From contig OX359245.1 in the NCBI GenBank assembly GCA_947179485.1, positions 55,973,067 to 56,037,066 on the forward strand: DNA of 64,000 nucleotides. Reading direction: 5' to 3'. Positions 33,570 to 47,264 of the stretch are shown here, one piece after another. Within the stretch, counting starts at the first letter, position 1. Each line of letters begins with the position of its first letter. The translations under genes were made by a program, and so were the position numbers. The stretch comes from Allacma fusca. Lineage: Eukaryota > Arthropoda > Collembola > Symphypleona > Sminthuridae. The notes beneath the pieces were generated by a model. It had not been told where the DNA came from and did not search any database. It was given only the letters and a program-made list of their open reading frames with translations.

Positions 33570-34062
33570 GTTCTCTCTAATATGCCTTCCTCGCTATAGT
33601 TGCTTTGTTAAAACCTCTGGTGCATTTTACCATGTTTATGTAGGGTCACCTAATAATAGTCCAAAATATAAGGGCTTTTGTTGTGTAATGGCCATATAAA
33701 ATAATTCCCAATTGTAATTTTACTGTTAATATAAAGCTTTATATCATGTAAAACATTGGATTCCCACTTAAATTCTCTGCACAAGGGCGAAACGACACAG
33801 AAATCCAAAGCACGACGAAGTCATATACGTTCAAATCATATTCCTTAATCCCAAAAATGATTATAATTCAATGTTATCTGTAGTACCTAATCCCAGATGA
33901 AATAAGTATATTCGTAATCAAAATAATTCCCTTAGTAATAATACAGTAAACTGAATTCCAAAATTTCCGAAACCATTAGTATAATAATTAAATATTTGCG
34001 TTTACATTCAACTAAGCAGCCCTCGTTAATATCACATCCTTATTTAGAAAACACTATTATTA
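33570..34062. other. spacer between receptor copy B and desaturase copy B
   Basis: No gene or clear repeat boundary is seen; AT-rich sequence. Confidence 0.5.
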
Positions 34063-35538
34063 CCTATGGAATGAACCATCTCCAGTTCTCTTCGCTCGTT
34101 GTTCAATTAGTTCAGGTGAAGCGGACCTCAAATCATACGCTAAGCCAATCCAGTTTAAAAACTCAATAAAATACTTTGAAGTATTCCAAATCGTTGCTTT
34201 TTCAGCAGACCTATAGTCCCAGGGGAATGTGTGGTGATAGTTGTGGTCTCCCTCGCCACTAACAAGTAGATTGATAACTTTAATTCTTGATGGAGCCAAG
34301 TATCTAGGAACAAGTTTGGACACACATGAAGAAAATAAGTGAAGCTATTCTAAATGATTCTCCGACCAATCATCTAATAAAATCATTAGTAGATTACTTG
34401 TCGTATGGTTTTGAGCCCCAGGAGCTATGTGCAAAACTGTTAATCAACCCCGTCATATTTAATCCATACATGATACAGAGGATTGTCATCGCCAATGTAT
34501 TAAGAATATGATCCCATCCCAAGAGCCAGGGGATTAATATCGGTACTGAAGTAGACATTGGACCGAACCAGTAGTAGTTCCTGCAAGGATCAAATTCAGT
34601 GCCTACATTTAGTGATCTAATGGTGTTTTTGGCCTGGAATATGACTACAGTTGGTTTCGATATCAAATTAATAAATGTTATTAACAAGGAAACCCAAATG
34701 AAACAATTTTAAGGGGTAAAATTCAAAATTTTGTACCTAAGCTGCCACATCACAACTTCGTCCCTCTCCAAATCCTCTGTCACAATGTTGTCCCGAGAAT
34801 TGTTCAGAAACTTCTGGTGGTTGTACATACAAAACCACCCTATGTGGGCAAAGAAGAACCCTCGTGTGGGATTATGAGGATCGCCAGCCGTATCTGAGAA
34901 TTTATGGTGTTGTCTATGCCATCTCGCCCATAGGTGGATTGGGCCCTTGTTAACATATTGTAATAAAGTTTGAGCTTAAATTAGGAACTTTTCATTAATT
35001 ATTTTACTACCAAACCTTAAATATCACTTATATTCCATTCAAGACAAGCGGTAAACGTGTTGGAAACAATTACCTGAATTAAATATATAGTGTAATGATT
35101 CCGTAAAATTAGTTTCGAACTCACTTGAAGCGACATTGACGAAAATATCATCAAGAAGATCCTAAGTGGTAATTTAGCATTGTAAGCTCTATGTGACCAT
35201 AACCGATGAGCGCCTGCGACGGTGCTGATGAGTACTATCTGCATGAAAGCAAAATCTGTAAACAGTAATATCCTTTTTAGAAAAACAAACTTTCGTAATT
35301 TAAATAATGCGTAATGTAAGTACTTACAAAATAATAATATTTTCAAGGAAATTTTGCCAGTTATGATTTTTGTTATGGTGTAAACAGCGACTGCATGCAT
35401 CACAATTAGCAGAGTCGTAATGACCCAATTTATTCGATCATATTCTTCGAAAACTTTTTCCAGACGAATAAAAGGTTTAGTACTTAAATTACTTCCTTGG
35501 TACTTTGGGATTTCTGCAAGCTCAGAATTTACAGCCAT
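34063..35538 (-). pseudogene. acyl-CoA desaturase, copy B, nearly complete with a nonsense codon
   Basis: Reads on the minus strand. Exon 1 is 35538-35338, exon 2 is 35255-35125, followed by an exon near 34960-34730, then about 34690-34390 and 34323-34063. All three His boxes are present: HRLWSH in exon 2, HRQHH in exon 3 and HNYHH within GEGDHNYHHTFPWDYR in the last exon. In the common form the residue after GEG is Phe; here it is Asp. An in-frame TAA near 34712 stands where copy A has a TCA codon, so the frame is interrupted by one substitution. Exon 1 donor and exon 2 acceptor are canonical and in phase. Family role: NADH/cytochrome b5-dependent desaturation of acyl-CoA in the ER. This is the best-preserved of the four copies. 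Confidence 0.8.
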
Positions 35539-38216
35539 TTCGATAAAAGAATGGAACTGCGATGGATGTTCGGAAGACTTCTTTCAGTTGAATGCTACAC
35601 GATTGTTACGCCGGGCACAGCAACACTGTTACTGTGGCTGCTTTAGTACCTGAAAAAAGAAGTACAAACTGGTTTCAATGTTCATGTTACAATGTATTTG
35701 GACGGAATATCTTTCTGTACCCGAAAGAAGGAGTAAATGGAAAAATATACACTCTGCCCCCCTCGCTATTGCAACTTATTTTAGTCTGAACTGATTTGGG
35801 GCTAAGATGTAATGATTCCGGTAGCAAAATGGTTGTACAGAAATCCCTCGTGTTCGCATACTACCAGTAAAAACTTTTTTTCTCAGAATCACTTGTGTTT
35901 TGGAATTATTGGTAAGATCGTTTGACGCATGGTCTAACAATAAATAGCAAAACTATCTGCAGTCTCTAAATGAAAATGTGTTCTGCTGAAAATAAAACTT
36001 GAGTTGGTCAATTTCAGGGAGTAAGCCTGTGCTTAAGAATTCAATTCACTATGGTTAATTTGGTAGAAGGAATTTGTGTAAATAACAATGAGATTTGCTT
36101 ATGTACTTTAGCTGTATCTATAAATAGTAACTTGTGAAGAATATAAATTATCGAGAGAAAGAATGGATACGAGAATGAGGGGTTCATGCAATTTCTTCCT
36201 TTATTTAAGTGCATTGATTTTTTCTTAGCTTTCAAGGTTTACATTTAACTTTGATGTGTAACATTGGACAGTTCAACTTCAGATTCTCACTCCATAATGT
36301 CATTAAAGTCTTGGTTACAATTAAGTTGAATTCAGTGAATACAGGTTACCCGTAAGTAATTGACTCCTCGATTTGTACATAATTAATAGTTTAAAATAAT
36401 TTATTACATTTACTTCCTTGACCGGTACATAATAATACTTGAGGCCATGGGGTTAAATTAGGTAAAGTTGAGGTTATCTAGAAGTTGACAAATGTTTCAC
36501 TTTTTACTTTTATAAATGGCTTGAAGCCGTGAATATCATATCCTATAGTCTACCTTTGACATTGATTTCGGTTTTAAGATGACAACTTGTACAAATGACC
36601 GGAAGAAACGCGGTGAATGAGATAGCCAAAAATAGACAAAACGCGGATATCAAAGCAAAATCTAGTGGGTGCATCAAATATTTTGTAAGCCCCTTTCTTA
36701 TGCACACTACGGCGGACGCACATGATTATGGTCAACGTATTAAAACATACATTCTCTCGATTTCTGGCATATTGCGTGTCTAGCCTTAGCCCCTGTTTAA
36801 GAAAATTTGCTGGAAAATCCTATTTTTACATCAATCTCCAGGATTATTCCTTACATAGCTTCCAGCTTGTGCAACTAACTTGGTAATTATCTTCTAAACC
36901 AGTTTGTTTCTCTGCCAATAGTCTCGGGGTATTCCAATGTTGTAAAAACACATCCTGAATGGGCACTAGTTTTCCCACGGATCGAGGTTGAGTGCCCTCA
37001 ATGCATAGCCTACGCCTATGAAGAAATTAAGTTTTGCTTTGCATTCGTGGCCTTGAACTATTTGCAGGAAAAGCGCAAAATCTCGGTAGTTTGATGCAGG
37101 AAAACATGGCATTAACAATACTAATTGCAAGACCCATTAAGTTTTCAACATACAGTGAATTTATGCAGGGGAAATTATCAGTCTAAGATACAACATGATA
37201 GAGCATATGATCACATTTGATTTAATGTATTTAATATTTTGCAAATATTCTCAACCGACCACAATGATTTTCTTATTTATAACGACCTATATTGAACTAC
37301 TATATTGAGGACATTTCAAAGAACAATTATGATATTGTGCTTAATACGCAAACTTTTAACATGAATAATCAGAAGCATGCCCATCCTATTTGTTGTCCAA
37401 TATGTTGTTGACTGATTCACACCAGGAGAGGTCAAGTTGTTAATTAAGTTGTGATTTCCCTTGATTATAGTATTAGGTTTTGTAAAATACTTAAAAACAC
37501 ATGCCCCAATTTACAAAAATAAAAAACATCGATCTTCAAATGTGTCAAGCTTGACAGGTTTATGAGAAGAGAAAAATAATTTCAGTTGCAGTTGAGCAGG
37601 TGTCTTATGAATACATAATGTAATTACACGTAACATCAGAAATTGTTAGACAATTTACTGAACTCAAATTTTCATTTGGACTAGTTCTCGTTGAATTGCC
37701 TAAATTATAAAACCAAGTCACTTGAAAATATTGAATATTGAATTTGTGGTGCGGGAATCCGAAATTCCCTCGTGTAAACCGGTTAATGAAAACTGAATTA
37801 TCTGCCCTGATAAATATTCCTTCGATATTCCATAAGTACAAAGTATACACCTAACTATGGCTTCCTGGTTTCTAAATATGATGCCGCGAAAATAGTTCCC
37901 ATACCAATTTTGTGTGTTTGGGATCGTTCAAGTAATTACATAATATTACATCATTACTCACGACACCTTGTATGCCTACGGCCCACAACCACTACCTCCG
38001 ATGAAGTGTCATCCAGTGGATGGACACCACACCCGTAGTGCCAAAACATTTTTATTATTAAAGCACCTGCAAAACCATTTGGAGATAAATGCACTGATAA
38101 GTATAATCTGTAATTGCAAGTTAACTGATATACAGTACAAATCTTCTGCAAAGAGGCAAAATGATCTACATACATTGTGTACTGAAAAAGTGTTTTAAAT
38201 AAAATTATCCACATGC
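35539..38216. other. gene-poor duplicated flank
   Basis: No gene. Positions 35540-36365 match 1375-2076, and 36665-36900 match 2700-2930. The remainder shows no recognisable feature. Confidence 0.55.
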
Positions 38217-38224
38217 AAACATAA

Positions 38225-39432
38225 CAGTGCTCGGACTGGGTACGCCTAATACTCGGGTAAATGGGTACGGGTATGGGTACTACCCGGGTACAGAAGTTGC
38301 GTACTCGCAAGTACGCGGGTACTACCCGGGTACTCTGGATTTTAGACAATAAAGTGGGTACAGGCACGGGTACGGGTATGGATACTCACTCAGTTACAAT
38401 CGGGTAGTACCCAGTAGATACGGGTATCATTATCTAAAATATCTGTACCCGTGGGTGCTGTACCCGAGTATTTTTGGGTATTGTAGGGTTCCTACTGGGA
38501 TGGATTACTATGGCTAACAATAAAACCTGACAACCGTGAAGTTTCTTGTTTCTTTGTATACAGATACTTGCATTAGTGACAGAACCAAAAGGCTTTGTTT
38601 CATTTACGATTACGTGGTCGTGGCAATCTAACTTCTAATGATTGTTCGAATACATTGTTTTGTACAGACGTTATTGGATTGTTGACGGAAAAAATGGCAT
38701 GATCAGAATATTCTACTTTACTCTTGTACTTTACTAACCCTGCGTCCTATTGACAGCAATTCTTAACGTCGGACTTGTGTTAAAAGATTTTTTAGAAAAC
38801 GATTAGCCTGGAACAAAATAGTTTCATATTCTCGAAGTCGAAAAGCAACTTTTCGGTTAAAGTGGGTTTAGTATTAAATAATTCGTCCCAATTGGCTATA
38901 CTTACACAATACAAGAATTGTTCAATAACCAATTCGCGAGAACACATTTTGTTCAGCAAGTTATTACTTTAACATAATAGCATTTGAATGTCGTCAGTAT
39001 TTATTAAAAATAAATCGTAAATGACCTTAACTGATTTTTTAAACAATTTGAAATAGGATACGCTTAACGTTTAGGGTAAATGCTAACAATCTCGGGAATT
39101 TTAATAAAGATCAAAAAAATTGAAAAATTTAACATTTTTAGCTGGGCAGTTAAATGACTTCGGGAATTTTCAATCGGCCAAACTTCCAGTACCCGAGTAA
39201 TACCCGGGTACAAACAATAGGTACTCGGGTATGGGTACAGATTTTGGGTACATTACGGGTATGAGTAAATTGTGGGTACAGGTACTACATTGTAGTTTCA
39301 AGTGTGGGTACGGGTACTGAAATAATTTACCCGGGTATGGGTACGGTTATAGGTACAGCAATTTGTCGTACCCGATATTCGGGTACGAGCACGGGTACAG
39401 GTACACGGTTTCTGTACCCAGTCCGAGCACTG
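38225..39432. mobile_element. non-autonomous hAT-like element, GGGTAC family
   Basis: Termini CAGTGCTCGGACTGGGTAC and its complement. Flanks AAACATAA (left) and ATACATAA (right) form a 7-of-8 match duplication. Both subterminal regions are built of GGGTACGGGTA/TACCCGGG words, and the central part is AT-rich non-coding. Same family as 45562-47256 and the truncated copy at 2077. Confidence 0.8.
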
Positions 39433-39552
39433 ATACATAATGAAACAAAGATGCACAAGTAAAATAATTTTCCTTTAAACCTTCCAAGGCTAAAATATTA
39501 TAAAATATCATCCTTTAACAAATCTTTACAAGAAGCTCTTAAAATATTTCCT

Positions 39553-41091
39553 CCCAGCTAGCACTGGAAGAACATAATGATTTCAGAATGACACTGTAGG
39601 GTACTACTGTATTCATAATGACAACAGCACTTTTTCATTATGAAATCAAAACGATGCCACTACGATCTTGAAATGTCCGCTTATTCGGCTCATTAAGCTG
39701 TCGTAATGATATCAAAGATATTTCATGCGTGCGGGGAAATTATGACCAGATTATGAGGCAACAGTGCTTCCCTCTAACCAGGGGTCGAATTTTTGTAAAT
39801 CTCCCTGGAAGATTATTTCTGAATTTCACTGCTGACTATTATCTCCTTACTGGTAGGTCCTCAACGATTTCAAAAATCCCTGCTGAAAAAAGGTCAACGA
39901 TTTTCAAAATCCCTGTTGGCAAAAACAAATCCGTTACAAGATGTGAAATCCCTGCCAAATTTGGCCAATCAAGACAAAAATCCCTGTTTTCTTAACAAAT
40001 TTCCCTGAAACCCGTCAACAAATCTGAAAATCCCTGCCAAAAAAAGATCAAAGGTTTTTTAAAATCCCTGTTCGCAAAATAGAATCCCTTCCCTTTGAGA
40101 TTTTCCCTGCTAGAAATATTTTTTCCCTGGGAAGATTCTTCCCGTCTTCATACACAAATCCGACCCCTGCCTCTAACAGTAATCTAAGAATTTATTCCCT
40201 TGCTACTACTACTTCGTGTACTTCGTATATACACATTCGATAGTAATTAGACAGTACAAACTAATTGTAAGTTACAACTATATGCATATAAAATGAAAGC
40301 AGTCACAATAAATATAACGATTGAAAATAAACATTTTTTTAAATTAAATATTTCCAATAAAACACTTCGTCCATCTACACACGAATTATTCCCTTCCACA
40401 AAAAATATCGCAAGTGTAAAACACCCTCATTTTAAATTATAAAAAGAAATGACACTCAAGACAGAGTATTGTAACTGTATAAATGCGAGGCTTGATTCGT
40501 ATAGAGGAAACATGAATTTCTGTTGATTGCACTGATGAAAAATTTAAACAAAAATATTATATGTTGAATGTGTGTAAGGTGTCTAAGTCTACAATTTAGT
40601 CTAGAAAACCGGGCAACACTGAATACGGGAGGTATAATAAATTAAAATCCACTGTACCTCATTCACAATCTGGTCAAACAAATTGACAGACTAAGATCAT
40701 TTATTTCACGTTTATAAATTAATACTTTTAAGTGAATTAGGAACGATGAAGGCACACCACTAATAAACCAACTAGGAATTTGTGAATAGTTTATTCCTGC
40801 ACTGGTCTCGCGCCCTCCCAGTAAGCCTGCGCGAAAAGTCATTTCATAATTTTTACGGAAAATGACAAGATTATGAGCGCAGTTCAATCTGATCCTGACA
40901 TACTGAAATCATTATGAAGAACCCCAGAATCTGTAATATTTTATGTAATTACTGTTTCAGAACCGTGCCAGAAATTGCTCATTGATAAGATGTTCATTGG
41001 AAGTCATAATCTCCTCATCAAAAAGACATGAACTGATTATGAATTTCAAGCAATAATAATGATTTCATTATGACGTTCAGTGCTAGCTGGG
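39553..41091. mobile_element. TIR element, CCCAGCTAGCACTG ends, with nested insertion
   Basis: Inverted ends CCCAGCTAGCACTGRA followed by CATAATGA-type repeats on both sides; about 1.5 kb including the nested element at 39779-40169. No coding region and no clear target duplication, so the superfamily is not assigned. Confidence 0.55.
39779..40169. mobile_element. non-autonomous hAT-like element, TCCCTG family (nested)
   Basis: 391 bp with ends CAGGGGTCGAATTTTTG and complement, flanked by the exact 8-bp duplication CCTCTAAC (39771-39778, 40170-40177). The interior consists of repeated AAAATCCCTG words. Diverged relatives lie at 10300-10600, 13095-13290, 54840-55060 and about 56780-56920. Confidence 0.85.
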
Positions 41092-42140
41092 CTGTTTTCA
41101 TTCTAAAATGCGTCAACATTCACTTTCCGCCTTTCTCTAAAAATTTCCTTCCTTTAAATTTCGACTTCATCTAATTTCTTTAATGAATCAATAAACTTTC
41201 GTTCTCAGGGATGCCTGTTGTTTGCGTTTTGGTTATAATTATATTGTCCATTTCTTGATTATTTGTACAAACACACCATAACACAAATCGTAACTGACCA
41301 AACATCTTGGAAAATACTATTATTTTGTAAATATTTACTTACATTAAGCATTATTTAAAGCTAGTTTTAAATACAAATTATAATATTGTTTGCAGCTTTT
41401 ACTTTCATGCAGTTAGAACTACCACGGGAAAGTATTTCGTACTTTAAAGGCCTGTCAGTACAAACGCGTGTAGTATTTACTTCCTTTCAATATCACGTAA
41501 ATGTATTTCAAATAAAGTATTTGACTCAGAATACTTTTCACCAGAATGATTATGACTGTCATTGTATGTAGTTTGTGTGATGTGCAATATCCTTGAGAAT
41601 TTTAGTAATGGAATAACATACGTTTGAGTTATTCCTTTTTAGTGCATCATATTTGTTCAGGTAGTGGATATTGCATATAATTATTTAAGATACGTCGCAG
41701 ACCGACTCAATATAAATTGAAGAATTCGTAATCTTTGCAAATATATCCAATCTGCTAATGAGAGTTGTTGAGTTGGATTTATTTATCAATCAATTATTAT
41801 TTGAACAACAAATTGTCACAAGAACTTGAGTATGAGTTTATGGCTTCACGACCGGTACATCATTCAATTTTGAAACCAAGTTTATGTTGTGAAACCCTCT
41901 AATCGCATTACAATGTTAATGATGAATTTTATTTAAAAAAAAATTAAAGCCTCAATTTACAGATAATTATTTGAAGTACACACTGAATGTCTTATCTAGT
42001 AGATCCCAATGGATGACAAAGTATCTGCAAAAACGTTATAGAGATGACACCATAACGTATTACTTTACAATATTAGTGTAATCTTGGGTATAAAGGGTCG
42101 CTATCTAAAAGGAAATGATTATATAGGAAAATTCATAGTA
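41092..42140. other. gene-poor spacer
   Basis: No gene. From about 41890 the sequence matches 3215-3445 upstream of receptor copy A. Confidence 0.5.
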
Positions 42141-42899
42141 CAGTCAACTCTCGTTATAAGGGAATCTCTGGGGACTGGGATATTTTGTCCCTTATAAAAA
42201 CTTTCCCTTATATGCATATAAGGGACAAATTCCCTTATAGTGTATCCTAGAAAATAATTAGTTCTAATTTTTAATCTCTTTTTAATCTTGCAGCATTAAC
42301 TTGACCTTTTGAATTCAGTTTTATTCAGGAGAAATTTGTAGAATAGAATGCTACTTAAATAACGCTGGTTGCTGGATTACCAAACTGCTTAATTGTTTTC
42401 AGATTTGAATCTATCGTCATATGGTTTTCTAATTATTTTGCCTCGGATTTTATAATAATATTCACAGTTGAATTTGCCAAACTTAAAGCCTAAATCTAAA
42501 TGCCTACGATTTTGAGCTCATTATGAAATATAAATAATTATTACAAGTTGAAGTAATTACATATTGCATATCACGCCGTACGAACATTCAAAATTACGGA
42601 ATCTGTCTGTATGGATTCCACTGTGCTAGACATAAATGGCTAACAGCTATGATTGCATAGCATGAGCACAGAGTGCGGTTACATGACTTAAGTCCATTAA
42701 AATCCCTTATAGGCACTATTTATCATTCCAGGGTATCCAATATATGTTCCACTATAGCGAGTTTTCCCTTATAGGAATGTCCCTTGTAAGCACTTTCCTT
42801 AAGCATTGCATTAATGGGAGACCTGGCGGGGACGGACAAACTCGTCCCATATAGCAACTTTTCCCTTATAAAGCCATCCCTTATAACGAGAGTTGACTG
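42141..42899. mobile_element. pogo/Tigger-like MITE, CTTATA-rich
   Basis: Inverted ends CAGTCAACTCTCGTTATAAGGG and complement, flanked by TA (42139-42140, 42900-42901). The paralogous position upstream of copy A (about 3447) is empty and carries a single TA, confirming insertion. Repeated CCCTTATA words near both ends. No ORF. Confidence 0.85.
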
Positions 42900-43486
42900 T
42901 ACCAGAAAATCCATATTGCACTTGCTCATGTCTCAGTGAACTTGACACGGAAAGGAAGGCTTTCTCATTAGTGAATTACTGGTTAAATAATTAAGTATTG
43001 TTACGGAAGCAAAGTTCTCAGGCAATAACATTAATTAATAACTGATGCTAATTCTCTTCCTGTGAAAATTGCATTTATTCAGTTAGACGTTTCTGCTTTG
43101 ATAGGCCTTAATCCCTGAGGTTTCTAACGCATTAAAAAATTACCTGTATTTCAATAAAATATTAAACACGTTAACTAAGCGTTTCAATTGTTTCTATTTC
43201 CTTAAATGGTAATATTCAGGAAGCTCTCAGAAAACAAATTAATGAAAGTTGACACTCTATGTAATTTTCCTTACTGTAGAAAGCACATTCGGCCAGTCAG
43301 ACGTTTCTGCTTTGAAGGTCCTGATCCATGGAAGTTTTAGGCACACTCAAAACCTGCTTTACAACAACATAAATCATTTATCAAACGTTTTATTTTTTTC
43401 TAGTTCGTTATTTGTCTTTTCGATAGTCTGGTAATCGGGTACAAAACCAACGTTGTTTTTCATGACACAAAAATTTAATTTCGGAA

Positions 43487-44683
43487 TGAAACTCTCGGTC
43501 AGCATTTGTGTTTTAATCGTTTGTTTCACAGCTTTACCCACAACATTTAGCAAAGATCATTCCACACATTTCCAGAACTTGGAATTTTTGCAATGGGTGT
43601 TTCGAGACTGTTTGAAAGTCCTTTATACCCCTAAAATGGTGCTGGAGAGTCTTCGCGAAAACACACACCCACTTGTTCACTACACAACCCCTTTTGAGGA
43701 ATCTCGAGACGGACCTTTTTTCAGACTAATTGAATACATCCAGGCCCATTCAAAACCATCCAATTGTCAGTCTGTCTTTTTACTCTTTAACAGAGAAGTA
43801 CTCAAATCCTCGAAAACGTTTTCTGCCTACGCTTATAAAAGCAGGGGTTTCCTACCCACTTACAAGGTCCAACCTAGCCCCGAAGCCAGAATATATTAAT
43901 CAAACATGGGAAAAGGAATTTCACGACGTTTCATTACATGTGAACCTTGTTTCTATGATTATCCCTACTCAGTATAATTTATTGCGAATATTGAAACCAA
44001 CAACGAATAATTTTTCTCACGAAGCCAGACAGCGAGATAGATTTCAAGTCAGTATAACCACACCAAAATTACTTTTTTTGGGAGCATCCAAAATAGGAAC
44101 TTTCATATTAAACTTTGTGGTCCATAAAGTCCCCTCCTGGCTTGACATTCAATACCAAATATCTCCAAGGAGTTTAGAATTAATTGAAAAGGCTGTAGGG
44201 ATCTCCCAGCACTTGTGTTACCCATTTAACCCACATGTGAGAACTCTGGAGGACCATACTTTGACGTGTGATCGGGTAGCCTTTTTGGATTTTCAGAGCA
44301 ACATTCTGAATTTCCGGATTTCCAAGGGTAAAAGAGCGAGCCTGATGAGACGCCCATTGATTTTGGGGAAGGAGAAAATTTTTGCGGGAGACTTCGGATG
44401 GAGCTTTGAAAACTCATCTTCTTATTCATTATTGAGTTTCTTGAGGAAGCTTTACGAAACCGGGATTTTCCTTTGGATTGAAAGAAGGGTTAAGTCTTTG
44501 CAAGAGACTGGGTCCGAGTTGAAATATTGGACAATCGCCCGAAGAGGCGTTGAGACACTTAAAGTGTCATCTAATTTTGCCCAAACTTTATTCAGAATAT
44601 TTATATTCTTGTGTTCCTTTTGCTTTGCTTCCTTCGTTTCTGAAATGATTACGAAGCTTTTTAAGCTGACATTATTTTACTGA
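43487..44683 (+). pseudogene. ionotropic-receptor-like gene, copy C, internal 1-kb deletion
   Basis: The signal peptide and first about 128 residues are open from 43487 to a stop near 43899. The sequence jumps at about 43874 from the segment equivalent to copy A position 4430 to that equivalent to 5445, removing about 1 kb, including the first membrane segments and the SNAYKGILTSDLT motif. The downstream part continues in another frame to the stop at 44683, ending with the same last membrane helix and KLFKLTLFY terminus as copy A. Identity to copy A is very high over the 3' half, so these two copies are close relatives. The deletion destroys the channel pore, hence a pseudogene. Confidence 0.8.
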
Positions 44684-45553
44684 ATTATATTCTCTAAATA
44701 GTGGTTCCCTGTAAGATAGGTTTCCCCTGTATATTGTCCTGTTTTCCTTTGCTTTTCCCAGGATTATATAGGGACACCTATATTAACTGTATATAATGTA
44801 TATACCCAATAGTAGCATTCCATATAATATATGTGTTATATAACGGCCATAAAATAGATCCCAATACCAATTTCACTTTTTGCATAGTGACTTAGGATGG
44901 TAAAACATTTAGCTACCACGTAAACTCTGTCCGCAATGGTGGAACGGCACACTGAAATTTAAAGCAAGTGGTTCACTATTTGTTCCAGTAGTAGCATGTG
45001 CATACTTATGTAATATTATAATCAACTATCCGTCGTGTATATAAGATTGGGTACATGAATCCTATGTTTTGTTGTTCATCATTCGTTCACACTATGGGTT
45101 TTATGGGAAAAACCATTGCTTTCATTGTTAAATAGTGTTACCCATTAAAGATTAAAACAATGAATAAATGTAACACGAGAAAATTGAAATAAGTAATATT
45201 ACGTTCACAGTAAATCAAAAAGTCATTTTACAATTAAATATTACAGTAGATAGAACGAAAGTCAAATTAAGGTCTCCAAAAAATTTAGTCTATACAAATT
45301 CAATCGTTTCGAAATGTTGCGAACAAAATAGTACCAAAAATTTCTGGACCTAGTATTTTTATCCGGTAAGCATTCATGGAGTTTAAATGTGGCTTGTGAT
45401 AAAAATAGAAGATTTACATTTTGACTTTTCAATATAGGAGTGGCCAAATTTTACTAATCCTTTGAAACCCTCATAAACAAATATAAAATATATACACATA
45501 CTGTGCAAACTGTAAGCCACAAAAGTAATATAACACTTTGAGCACCTCTATGA
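44684..45553. other. receptor copy C 3' flank
   Basis: No gene. It matches 6253-7080 closely. Confidence 0.6.
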
Positions 45554-45561
45554 GTGCATTT

Positions 45562-47256
45562 CAGTGCTCGGACTGGGTACGGGTAATACTCGGGTAAATG
45601 GGTACGGGTACAGGTATGGGTACTACCCGGGTACAGAAGTTGCGTACTCGCAAGTACGCGGGTACTACTCGGGTACTTTTGATTTTAGGCAATAAAGTGG
45701 GTACATTTACGGGTACGGGTATGGGTACTCACTCAGTGGCAATCGGGTAGTACCCAATGGGTACGGGTATCACTATGTAAAATGCCGGTACCCGTGGGTG
45801 CTGTACCCGAGTATTTTTGGGTACTTCAAGAATTCCTGATGGGGTGGATTACTATGGCTAACAATAAGACCTACCAACCGTGGAGTTGCTTATTTCGTAG
45901 TATACAGATACTTGCTTTAGTGACAGAGCCAAGTGGCTTCGTCTCATTTATGATTACGTGGTAGTTGCAATCTAACGCTTCTAATAATTCAACCAAGGAA
46001 TCTAATAAAGAAATAGAGCGTAGTCAGTGAAATCGTCTGTTTATCGACTAAAATAGTGAAGCTCATCAACGAAGAATTTCAAGGGGGAGGTTCTTGGGAT
46101 TTAATTTAATTAGCTTCATTGGGAGCGTAACATTACAATTATTTGAAGACGTATTACGAGATAAGGTCGGAATAAATATACATTTATTAGCAGATCCATT
46201 TCTTAACGTTACAAAAACCCAGGGTTGTGGATTTGAAAACGCCAAGGCATTTTATGCAGGCTATTTGAGCATTTTCAATTCTGGGTATTTATGACACTGA
46301 GTATTTATTGAGGTGAATATTTATAACATTTTAGAATGAAAAATATCATTCCTTGCACGAAATATTTATATTTCAGTCCCTTTGATTAATCTTGATAATT
46401 TTGATGTTAAAAGAACTTGACAGACATCTGAACTTGGCGTTCAAAACTTCCATGGGGTTGCATTTTAGTCCTATTTTGCCTGCATTTTTCGAAAATCTCC
46501 GTCTCGGGCTTCATAAATGTGAGAGACAGTTTACGAATGTTTGTTTTATAAAGCTGTAATATAAAATGAATATTCAATATTGCCTCCCACATTTATTTCC
46601 TGAAACCGCAATATTTGACTTGGAAAAATTATGATCAACTCAATTTTTCGGTATAACATTTTCTGTACACAGAGTTCGATTAGCCGGAAAAAAATTGTTT
46701 CTTGTTCTCCAAGTTGAAAAGCAAGTTATGGAGAGTTTAGTAGTAATTAGCGAGAACACATTTTATTTCATTCAGCAAGTTATTATTTTGGGGTAGTAGG
46801 ATTTGAATTTCGTCAGTGTTTATTAAAAAAATCCCAAAATGCCTTAAATAATTTTTTTTTAAATTCAAATAGCATGTCTTTAACGCCTAGGGAAAATTCC
46901 AAAAATCCCGGAAACTTTTAATGGAGGTCAAAAAATTGGCAACTTAAAATTTTTCAGCTGGGCAGGCTAATGTCGTCGGGGATTTTAAATCGGCCAAACT
47001 TCCAGTACCCAAGTAATATCCGGGTACACACAATGAATACTCGGGTACGGGTACAGATTTTGGGTACATTACGGGTACGGGTAAATTGTGGGTACAGGTA
47101 CTACATTGTATTTTCATGTACGGGTACGGGTACTGAAATAATTTACCCGGGTACTCGGGTATGGGTACGGGTATAGGTACAGCATTTTGCAGTACCCGAT
47201 ATTCGGGTACTGGTATGGGTACGGGTACACGGTTTCTGTACCCAGTCCGAGCACTG
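45562..47256. mobile_element. non-autonomous hAT-like element, GGGTAC family, complete
   Basis: 1695 bp. Ends CAGTGCTCGGACTGGG and complement; exact 8-bp duplication GTGCATTT (45554-45561, 47257-47264). The paralogous region at about 12285-12295 has one copy of the target and no element. Subterminal regions are arrays of GGGTAC-type words; the centre is AT-rich without coding potential. Confidence 0.9.
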
Positions 47257-47264
47257 GTGCATTT

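Noticed and set aside
39553-41091. Assignment of the CCCAGCTAGCACTG element to a superfamily
   Set aside because: No target duplication could be defined and there is no transposase, so it is left unclassified.
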